From Pleomorphovibrio marinus (GTDB lineage: Bacteria > Bacteroidota > Bacteroidia > Cytophagales > Cyclobacteriaceae): 64,000 bases of DNA. A program made the translations under genes and the position numbers. The notes beneath the pieces were generated by a model that saw only the letters and a program-made list of their open reading frames with translations, did not search any database and was not told the DNA's origin. The DNA is taken from positions 20,902-84,901 of the forward strand of contig NZ_QCXY01000014.1 in NCBI RefSeq assembly GCF_003347495.1, given 5' to 3'. Positions 15,759 through 23,196 of this stretch are shown here, piece by piece. The number at the start of each line of letters is the position of its first letter. Positions within the stretch are counted from its first letter, which is position 1.

Positions 15759-16610
15759 ATGAAGTCCATATTATTTTCTCTAATCGCTTTTCTGTTTGCA
15801 ATACCAAACCTTGCATTATCCCAGTACCAGCTTAGGGGTAGCCTACTTTCCGAGCGGGGTCAGCCCATGCCCTTTGTTCAAACGGTACTATTGGATCTTT
15901 CCAACTTTAAGGAGGTTGAGGAAGTGGTCACCAATGAGACTGGTGAATTTCATTTGGAGGATGTCTCTGAGGGGGAATACCTATTGATGTGTCACTATAT
16001 GGGGTTCCAGACCTATTTTCAAAGGATAAACTTGGATTCCCATTTGCAACTTGATGAAATCGTGATGGCCCAAGGTAATTGGATGCCATTGCAGGGAACT
16101 CATGAGCCACCTCTTTTTCCACCAATTTGGATAATCGCAATTACGTTAATACTGACCTTCATTTTATGGAAACCTTTCCATCGTTTCAGCAAAAATGAGG
16201 GTCGCAAATGGACATTATCCTTTATTGATGACAGTCGGCAGGCCAGCAGCTCCCCTGACATCAGAAATCCCACCCTTCTAAAAAGGCTCAACCAATTATT
16301 GGAAGAAAGACTGGATCAACCGGACCTCACAGTGGATAAGCTTAGCGAACTAATGAATATGTCCAGAAGGAACCTATACCGAAAACTAGAGGAAGTTACG
16401 GAGCAGAAGCCAAATGCCTATATCAAGGATTTCCGCTTACGGAGGGCCAAGGAAATGATTTATTCCGGTGAGGCTTCAAGTGTTTCAGAAATCGCCTATC
16501 AAACGGGTTTTTCCTCCGCCAACTATTTCTCTACCTGTTACAAAAAGGCATTCGGAAAAAAACCCAAAGATGATTTGATAAAATCCAACATAATGGAACC
16601 CTCAAACTAA
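15759..16610 (+). CDS. Membrane AraC-family regulator with CarboxypepD_reg-like periplasmic domain
   Basis: A 283-residue protein starting at the ATG at 15759 (or 15753), directly before a signal or anchor segment. Residues 1-22 are hydrophobic. Residues ~23-103 form a carboxypeptidase-regulatory-like beta-sandwich (LRGSLLSERGQPMPFV ... GEYLLMCHYMGFQ). Residues ~122-140 are a transmembrane helix (IWIIAITLILTFILW). Residues ~185-280 are an AraC helix-turn-helix pair (KLSELMNMSRRNLYRKL, IAYQTGFSSANYFSTCYKKAFG). The periplasmic domain resembles the N-terminal domain of the outer-membrane barrel encoded 96 bp downstream, so it probably reads the state of that system and regulates it (inference). 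There is no kinase or receiver domain. Confidence 0.85.
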   Translation: MKSILFSLIAFLFAIPNLALSQYQLRGSLLSERGQPMPFVQTVLLDLSNFKEVEEVVTNETGEFHLEDVSEGEYLLMCHYMGFQTYFQRINLDSHLQLDEIVMAQGNWMPLQGTHEPPLFPPIWIIAITLILTFILWKPFHRFSKNEGRKWTLSFIDDSRQASSSPDIRNPTLLKRLNQLLEERLDQPDLTVDKLSELMNMSRRNLYRKLEEVTEQKPNAYIKDFRLRRAKEMIYSGEASSVSEIAYQTGFSSANYFSTCYKKAFGKKPKDDLIKSNIMEPSN

Positions 16611-16706
16611 ACCGTAAATATTCACCACGGTTGACAAGTCCCGTTACTAGCTAGCCTTTCGGGTAGGATCGGGACAATTTCTTACACCTGAAAATAACTT
16701 AGAAAT

Positions 16707-19142
16707 ATGAGTGGCATTAAATTCATCTTCCTTGGGTTTGCACTGCAGTACCTCCAATTTCTACCGGCATTGGCCCAGCACCAGCTTACCGGCAAGCTAC
16801 TTAACGAGGATAAGCAGCCCGTACCCTTTGCCAATGCCCAGTTGCTTACCGTCGAAGACTCTGTTTTTGCCGAGGGGGCGATAAGCAATGAGAATGGGGT
16901 TTTTGGCATGACTAATATTTCCCAGGGAAAATATCTGTTGTTGTGCCATACCATGGGGTATCAAGCCAAATACCTTGAGTTGGAAATAAATGGTGAAACG
17001 CATCTGGGCGAGGTGTTGCTGGAAGAGGCAACCTCTGAACTTGACGAAGTGGTGGTGGAAGCCTCCAGGCCCGCATTCGAAATGGACGGTGCGGCATTGG
17101 TGGTCAATGTAAGCAGTAGCCCGGTGCTACAAAACGGCAACCTTCTTCAAATGATGTCAAGGTTGCCAGGAATTACCTTCGGACAGGAAAATAACATCCA
17201 ATATAAAGGAAGTGGGAATGTATTGGTGGTCATCAATGGCAAGCAGACCTTTCTTTCCCAACAGCAACTCGCAGAGCTACTGGAAAACACCCCTGCCGAA
17301 CAGGTAGAAAAGGTGGAACTGATGGATAATCCGCCAGCCCGATATGACGCTGCTGGTACCGCCGGAATGATCAATATCGTATTAAAAAAGCCGGAGGGTC
17401 TGGGCACCAATGGCACTGTTAGTTTAATCGGGGGTAATGGCAGGTTCGAAAAAATAAACCCTTCTTTTACCGTCAACCATAGGGCAGAGAAATTCAATTT
17501 ATTCGGAGGGTATTCCTACAACTATAATAAGAGGTTTAGGGAATTGGAAATTTATAGGGAACTGGATAATCTGGATTTGGAAACCGGAGAACCCTTACCC
17601 GGTACCACCATTATAGATCAGGCATTGTATTCCATATATCCCCAAAGTAGTCACAACTTCAATGTGGGAACGGATTGGTATGTCTCAGAAAATACCACTA
17701 TTGGTATTTTAGCTAAGTCCACACTGTTTGGTTATAGGTTTGGAAGGGATCATGTAATCTCCGGACTTTTTGGGGAGTTCCAAAACCCCTACCAGGGTAC
17801 TGAAACCTTCACTCGTAAACAAAGAAACAATAATAACCTTAATTTTAATGTAAACTTAACTCATGAATTTGGCAAAGGTGGGAAACTGAATGCTGATCTT
17901 GACTGGGGGGGATGGAGAACCTCTGCATACAGGGATTTAAACACTGAATATGTCAACAATGAAAATTTGGCTGTTGGCAATTCAGAAGTAGAAATAGAAG
18001 CCAATTCAGATTTATCCATAATGGCTTATCAATTGGATTATACCAAAAACCTTAAAGGTTGGCAGATGGAAACGGGCATTAAAGGCAGTAAGGTATATTC
18101 TGAGAACCTGTTTGATTTCAGGATCCGGGAGGGGGAAGAATGGTTGGTCGAAGAAGATGTAAGCGATCATTTTATTTACGATGAAAACATCAATGCCGCC
18201 TACCTAAGTTTTAAAAGAAAATGGGCCAATACCTGGCAGCTTGAAACAGGTTTAAGAGCTGAGCATACCCGGGCAATTGCCAACTCCGTGGCCATGGATT
18301 CCATAGTGGATAGGGATTATCTTAACCTCTTTCCTAATATTACCCTTGCCAGAGAAGTGGGGAGTGGAAAAAACCTATCCCTCTCCTACAGTAGGAGGAT
18401 CAACCGTCCAAATTACCAAGACCTTAATCCTTTTGAAAGTATTTCAGACCCCTTTACTTTTTATAGGGGAAACCCCTTTTTACAACCGGAAATCGCCCAA
18501 ATCCTAAACATGAATTACAGTATAAAAGGGAGGTTTTTCTGGATAAGTAATTACCAGGTTACCCGAGATGCCATACAGTTTGTAATGGAAAAAGACCCTG
18601 GAAGACAACCCTTTTTCCTTACCCGTAGGAACTTCAATACCATTAGAAACCTAAATACCACTCTGGTAGGTATATTTAACCCAATAGACTCTTGGACAGT
18701 AAATATGACCCTCACGGGCATATATATGCAAACCATTTCTGATTTTATTGAAAACAGCAGGATCAACTTGGATATGTACTCCTATCAGAGTAAAGTGCAA
18801 AACACCATAAACCTCCCGGCCAATTTGATGATGGAACTATCTTTTCAGTACAATTCCCCGTTGGCAATGGCTGGCTGGGTCGTTGGTCATCAATTCAGAA
18901 CGGACTGGGGTATTTCCAAAAAGTGGGGCAAAAACAACCTTAGGGTATCCGTTGACGATATATTCAATACCTGGAACTGGACCTACGATTTCTTCCAGGG
19001 GCCGATTAACTCCCATATGTGGGATAATTATGAATCAAGGATTTTCAGGGTAAGCTTCTCACGTGGCTTTGGAGGGGATAAAGTAAAGCAGGCCAGAAAA
19101 AGGAAAACGGCCTCGGAAGATATCAACGAAAGGGCACAGTAA
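16707..19142 (+). CDS. Outer-membrane beta-barrel (TonB-dependent receptor-like) with CarboxypepD_reg domain
   Basis: An 811-residue protein with a signal peptide (LPALAQ). Residues ~25-110 are a carboxypeptidase-regulatory-like domain (LTGKLLNEDKQPVPFANAQ). Residues ~110-230 are a plug domain (VVVEASRPAFEMDG, NPPARYDAAGTAGMINIVLKKP). The rest is an outer-membrane beta-barrel of the OMP_b-brl_3 type with many aromatic-ended strands. Members import ligands or act with surface peptidases; the substrate is unknown. It sits between a membrane AraC regulator with a matching periplasmic domain and a serine hydrolase 21 bp downstream, so the three look like one unit. It is a paralogue of the truncated barrel at 28979. 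Confidence 0.87.
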   Translation: MSGIKFIFLGFALQYLQFLPALAQHQLTGKLLNEDKQPVPFANAQLLTVEDSVFAEGAISNENGVFGMTNISQGKYLLLCHTMGYQAKYLELEINGETHLGEVLLEEATSELDEVVVEASRPAFEMDGAALVVNVSSSPVLQNGNLLQMMSRLPGITFGQENNIQYKGSGNVLVVINGKQTFLSQQQLAELLENTPAEQVEKVELMDNPPARYDAAGTAGMINIVLKKPEGLGTNGTVSLIGGNGRFEKINPSFTVNHRAEKFNLFGGYSYNYNKRFRELEIYRELDNLDLETGEPLPGTTIIDQALYSIYPQSSHNFNVGTDWYVSENTTIGILAKSTLFGYRFGRDHVISGLFGEFQNPYQGTETFTRKQRNNNNLNFNVNLTHEFGKGGKLNADLDWGGWRTSAYRDLNTEYVNNENLAVGNSEVEIEANSDLSIMAYQLDYTKNLKGWQMETGIKGSKVYSENLFDFRIREGEEWLVEEDVSDHFIYDENINAAYLSFKRKWANTWQLETGLRAEHTRAIANSVAMDSIVDRDYLNLFPNITLAREVGSGKNLSLSYSRRINRPNYQDLNPFESISDPFTFYRGNPFLQPEIAQILNMNYSIKGRFFWISNYQVTRDAIQFVMEKDPGRQPFFLTRRNFNTIRNLNTTLVGIFNPIDSWTVNMTLTGIYMQTISDFIENSRINLDMYSYQSKVQNTINLPANLMMELSFQYNSPLAMAGWVVGHQFRTDWGISKKWGKNNLRVSVDDIFNTWNWTYDFFQGPINSHMWDNYESRIFRVSFSRGFGGDKVKQARKRKTASEDINERAQ

Positions 19143-19163
19143 AAGGGAAAATAATTAGTAAAC

Positions 19164-21005
19164 ATGCACCATAACTATTTAGCAATAATTGCTTTTACCT
19201 TATATGCTTCACTCAGCTCAAGTAACCCTTTCTCTGCTTTGCAGAGCACTGTGGTGCCAGAATCCAAAGAGTTTTCAGGAATGGAAGACTCCCTTAAGAT
19301 CGATAAGGTCAATCAATTAATTTCGAAATATGTAAATGAGGATGGGCCGGGTATTGCCCTTGCCGTGGTGTCGGAAGGCGAATTGGTTTGCGCCCTGGGA
19401 CAAGGGCAGGCGAATCTGGAATATGGCATTCCTATTACAACCCAAACCCCTTTCCACCTTGCCTCGGTTTCCAAACAGTTTACTGCAATGGCTGTACAAC
19501 TCTTGGTGGACGAAGGCAAACTAAGTTGGGACGACCCCCTTGGCAAGTTCTTTCGGTCAGACGGTTTCGAACCGTCAGACCGATCCACCTTTGGGTCACC
19601 CGATGCCAAACCCTCAGACCGATCTGCATTTCCTGCCTGGGGGGACTCCATCACTTTAAAACATTTGGTCCACCATACCTCGGGACTGAGGGAACAGTTC
19701 GCATTGCTTATGCTAGCTGGTTGGCAATGGGAGGATGTAATAAAGACAGAACAAATTATTTCAATTATCCAACGTCAACAATCCTTGAATTTTTCCCCTG
19801 GAGATCAATTTGATTATAGCAACACAGGCTATACACTGTTGGCGGAAGTGGTGAAAAAAATAAGTGGGGAATCTTTTGAATCTTTTACCCGCAAAAAAAT
19901 ATTTGAGCCATTGAAAATGTATAACACATTTTTCTTTTCAGATCCTGGACAGATAGTAAAAAACCGTGCCTACTCCTATGACCAATCTGAAAACCCTGTC
20001 AAGAATAAGTTACTGAATTATGAGACGGTAGGTCCCACAAGCTTGTTCAGCACTGCGGAGGATTTGGCCAAGTGGGCCATGGCATGGGATAATTCACAAC
20101 TATACCGGTCTGACGGTTTGGAACCGTCTGACCGGGATGACGGATTGGAACCGTCTGACCGGGATGACACTTTCCCTTCGGAAGCTTTCCAGAAAATGAC
20201 AGCAACCCATCAGTTGAATTCCGGAGAGGAAATCCCCTATCGATTAGGGTTGGAGTCAGGAGAATTAGATGGATTTGCTACCTTGGAACACAGTGGGCGG
20301 GATGCCGGATTTAGAACCCATTTTTTAAGACTTCCTGAGAAAAAACTCAGCGTGATCTTACTCGCCAATGAGGCCAATATTACTGCCACAAGCATAGCCC
20401 ATCATATTGCGCAAATTTATTTGGAAACAGAAAATCAAAAAGACGGCTCTATTACTAAGAAGGTCAATCTTACTACTGAAACCTTGGAAGAACTAACCGG
20501 TCTATATGAATTGAACGATTTAAACATGGTGATCAAAATAGAAAAGATAGAGCATGGCTTGTCACTTTGGATTCACGAGAATCTTCAATATATGCTTTTC
20601 CCAATTAGTGATACATCATTTATTGCAGAAGAGGAATCATTAATATTGACTTTTGACCAGGATGCCAAAAATATCGCTATTTCCTTCCCAAATGAAGAAA
20701 AAATTAAAGGCAAGAAATTGCCGGAAAGCACTGATTCAGTTTCTGATTCAGATTACATAGGGATGTATTTCAGTGATGAACTGCTTAGCTTCTATAAAAT
20801 CTCAAACGAAAATGGGCGGTTGTACATCCATCACCTTCGGCATGGAAAGAAGGCGCTTATCCCTATGGGTGAGGGGAAATTTATCTGGCAAATAGGAGGA
20901 TTATTGGTACCCATCACATTTCTGAGAGAGGAGGAGGCGGGGGTAAACCGTTTTGAGATCAGCATGTTTGGTATACAAAAGATGGCGTTTATAAGGAAAC
21001 CCTAG
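19164..21005 (+). CDS. Serine hydrolase (class C beta-lactamase fold) containing in-frame palindromic repeats
   Basis: A 613-residue exported protein of the beta-lactamase/D-aminopeptidase family. The catalytic motifs SVSK (Ser101-Lys104), YSN (218-220) and HSG (His376) are all present. The C-terminal ~200 residues are a lipocalin-like extension. Members hydrolyse peptides, esters or D-amino-acid bonds in the periplasm. Two stretches are foreign: residues ~131-153 and ~315-335 read RSDGFEPSDR and RSDGLEPSD-RDDGLEPSD. These are translations of family A palindromes (19555-19581 and 20107-20160) in units of nine codons, inserted in surface loops without breaking the frame. The gene starts 21 bp after the barrel gene and is probably co-transcribed. 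Confidence 0.85.
   Translation: MHHNYLAIIAFTLYASLSSSNPFSALQSTVVPESKEFSGMEDSLKIDKVNQLISKYVNEDGPGIALAVVSEGELVCALGQGQANLEYGIPITTQTPFHLASVSKQFTAMAVQLLVDEGKLSWDDPLGKFFRSDGFEPSDRSTFGSPDAKPSDRSAFPAWGDSITLKHLVHHTSGLREQFALLMLAGWQWEDVIKTEQIISIIQRQQSLNFSPGDQFDYSNTGYTLLAEVVKKISGESFESFTRKKIFEPLKMYNTFFFSDPGQIVKNRAYSYDQSENPVKNKLLNYETVGPTSLFSTAEDLAKWAMAWDNSQLYRSDGLEPSDRDDGLEPSDRDDTFPSEAFQKMTATHQLNSGEEIPYRLGLESGELDGFATLEHSGRDAGFRTHFLRLPEKKLSVILLANEANITATSIAHHIAQIYLETENQKDGSITKKVNLTTETLEELTGLYELNDLNMVIKIEKIEHGLSLWIHENLQYMLFPISDTSFIAEEESLILTFDQDAKNIAISFPNEEKIKGKKLPESTDSVSDSDYIGMYFSDELLSFYKISNENGRLYIHHLRHGKKALIPMGEGKFIWQIGGLLVPITFLREEEAGVNRFEISMFGIQKMAFIRKP
19555..19581. repeat. Family A palindrome inside serine hydrolase gene
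   Basis: A 27-bp near-perfect palindrome with arms GACGGTT and AACCGTC flanked by GGTC and GACC. It is translated in frame, and a decayed second copy follows to about 19612 (encoding AKPSDRS). Confidence 0.85.
20107..20160. repeat. Family A palindromes, tandem 27-bp units inside serine hydrolase gene
   Basis: Two 27-bp units (20107-20133 and 20134-20160), the second with a few changes. Each encodes nine residues of the pattern R-[SD]-D-G-L-E-P-S-D. Confidence 0.87.
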
Positions 21006-21452
21006 CACTCCCAGCTATTTGTCACAAAATCAAACCTATTTGGCACAGGATTGAAGCCTTTTACAATAGCTATTTTTTACTTTTATCTGATTTCAAAGAA
21101 TTGAGTTACTGTATGATAGGAAAATCAGATGTGCCTTTGAAACAACAAATGCTAATATTCTCATAAAGGAGGTATAGTGGTTTCATATAAGTTAAAATAA
21201 TTGAATTAAGCACTTAATGAATAAATTAAAAACTGTTATAATTCAGATAGTTACAAGTTTTCATTTACTCAAATCAGAAGGCAATAATCTCAGAGGGTTT
21301 ACCAGATTTAAAAACCATTTATCGGATTATATCTATAGAAGTATATATTAGCTAAATTCATAATATAAGGATTAAAATCCCTTTATTATGAGTAAATTGT
21401 ATTAGGAAATAGAAGCCTTTAAGCCAATCAATTAAAACTTAACCCAAAAAAA
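21006..21452. other. AT-rich intergenic region with left 39-bp direct repeat
   Basis: Contains the left copy (21019-21057) of a 39-bp sequence that recurs at 23087-23125. The rest is strongly AT-rich with no recognisable gene and must contain the promoter of the gene at 21453. Confidence 0.45.
21019..21057 (+). repeat. 39-bp direct repeat, left copy
   Basis: Matches 23087-23125 with two or three differences. Its right half, TTGGCACAGGATTGAAGC, resembles a sigma-54 -24/-12 element but the spacing is one base short. Confidence 0.75.
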
Positions 21453-22277
21453 ATGAAAACATCAATCCTTACCGCGAGGAAAAGTTTCCTCCATTCGCTT
21501 ATTGTTGCCATGCCAATATTCTTGATGATATCAGAAACATGTCTGGCACAGGAAGAAGAACCCATCTATACCATAGTAAATTTTATGAAAGTCAAACAAG
21601 GTGGTGGGGCTGATTATGTAGATATGGAAAAAACCTATTGGAAACCGATACATCAAGAGCTGGTAAAGGAAGGTAAAATAGTAGGATGGTATTTATATGG
21701 TATCCCATATACCGGAACCGGTGATGAATATAATTATGTTACTGTTACACATATAAAGGGAAGTAGTAATATGGAAGAGGAATGGTATAGTGCCGAATTA
21801 CTTACCAAGATACATCCAGAAGTGGAGATAAACGAATTTATATCAAAGACCCTAGAAAGTAGAGAACTCGTAAGAAACAGGTTGTTGCAATGGACACTCC
21901 TATCATCCCCAGATACTCCAAGGGAACCAAGCCGCTATGCTGTGGTCAACTATCAAAAGTCCATACCCGAGTTTAATTATTACGGCCTTCGCTCAGACCA
22001 TGTAAAACCGGCATTTGATATTGCTGTAAAAGAAGGGAAAATGGGAGGATGGGGATTATGGGTAACTATTTTCCCCAGTGGGGATGATCTGGGTTATAAT
22101 TGGATCAGTGCAGATTTCTATGACAAGTTTGATCAAATAGGAAGTTATGGTTGGGTAGATTTACTCACAAGGGCAAATCCTGATATAAAAAATATAGATG
22201 AACTAACCTCAAAACTGGTATCAAGCAGAGCTTTTGTAAAAACAGAACTATGGAAGCTTGTCGATTATGCCAGGTAA
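21453..22277 (+). CDS. Exported protein with duplicated NIPSNAP-like domain, function unknown
   Basis: A 274-residue protein with a signal peptide (ETCLAQ). It has two homologous halves, residues ~38-150 and ~165-270. Each starts with a beta strand (YTIVNFMKVK / YAVVNYQKSI), has a VKEGK-[IM]-GW segment and ends in a long helix. This suggests two dimeric alpha+beta barrel (NIPSNAP/ABM-like) units in one chain. No catalytic motif was recognised. It lies in an AT-rich 2.1-kb segment bounded by 39-bp direct repeats together with a broken hydrolase gene. A terminator follows at 22304. Confidence 0.65.
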   Translation: MKTSILTARKSFLHSLIVAMPIFLMISETCLAQEEEPIYTIVNFMKVKQGGGADYVDMEKTYWKPIHQELVKEGKIVGWYLYGIPYTGTGDEYNYVTVTHIKGSSNMEEEWYSAELLTKIHPEVEINEFISKTLESRELVRNRLLQWTLLSSPDTPREPSRYAVVNYQKSIPEFNYYGLRSDHVKPAFDIAVKEGKMGGWGLWVTIFPSGDDLGYNWISADFYDKFDQIGSYGWVDLLTRANPDIKNIDELTSKLVSSRAFVKTELWKLVDYAR

Positions 22278-22303
22278 TTGATTCAACATAAGAATTTTTA
22301 AAG

Positions 22304-22335
22304 AAGAATCCGGATGTATTCATTCGGATTCTTTT
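22304..22335 (+). terminator. Rho-independent terminator
   Basis: A 9-bp perfect stem AAGAATCCG/CGGATTCTT with a 12-base loop and following T residues, 27 bp after the stop of the preceding gene. Confidence 0.75.
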
Positions 22336-22378
22336 AAAATGGTCATCAAAAACTTTGACATCAAATTATTACCTTAAA

Positions 22379-23008
22379 ATGAAAAATATATTAAGCATAT
22401 TCTTGATAGCGGGTGACGAGATTACAAAGTTTGCATCCACTTATCCAAATAAGGTAAATCAGGTAATTTGTTTAGATGCTGCGTATGACCGTAGCAATTT
22501 TGTCAATATGTTTGACCCATATATGCCGTCTACACCAACTCCAACAGCCGAAGACTTATCATCTTTTGAAAATTATAGATGTTTTCTAAAAAATATTTAT
22601 GGAGTTTCGATTCCTGATGAAGAAATCAAAAGTATTTCTGTTTTTTCAGAGGAAGGAATATACCTGAATGAAAAAACTTCTTATGAAATTGGAGGAAAAA
22701 TTATGCTAGGAGTTGAAAGGCCAAATTATGGTGGAATTCTATGCCCCGCTCTCGCAATTTATGCGTTTCAAACAACTAAATCCCAAGTTTTTCCTTTTTA
22801 CGATTCCCTTGACGAAAAAAACAGAATAAAAGCCGACACTCTTTTTACGATAATAAGTAAGTATGATAGAGACCAAATTAAACTATTTGAAAAAGAAGTG
22901 AAAAAAGGTTCGGTGAAAAAGATAACAGGAGCAAATCACTATCTCTATCTTTCTCATCCAGATGAAACAGAGGCTTTTATAAGGGATTTCTTAATTGAAA
23001 AGGTATAG
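22379..23008 (+). pseudogene. Truncated alpha/beta hydrolase lacking the nucleophile region
   Basis: A start at 22379 gives 209 residues. The first ~12 residues look like a signal peptide, then the sequence jumps straight to GDEITKFASTYPNKV, which in alpha/beta hydrolases follows the GHSxAG nucleophile elbow. About 100 residues, including the oxyanion strand and catalytic Ser, are therefore missing. The C-terminal lid and catalytic His region (ANHYLYLSHPDETEAFIRDFL) remain. Codon use is AT-rich compared with flanking genes. It is best read as an internal-deletion remnant that is open but inactive. Confidence 0.7.
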
Positions 23009-23086
23009 GAAGAGGTATTTAGCTGGGAAAGGGTTTTGTCATGGTAAATCTGGATTAATTTGAAAAGATAGCAGTTTCTAGAATCC

Positions 23087-23125
23087 TTGTCACAAAATCA
23101 AACTTTTTTGGCACAGGATTGAAGC
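23087..23125 (+). repeat. 39-bp direct repeat, right copy
   Basis: The right partner of 21019-21057. It ends 71 bp before the M3 peptidase start codon, so it could carry promoter function for that gene. Confidence 0.75.
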
Positions 23126-23196
23126 TTGGCGGAGCCGATTAAAAGTAAATTTAGAATCCTCAAAACAAGATTCTATTCCTAAACCCATGCCCAGCC

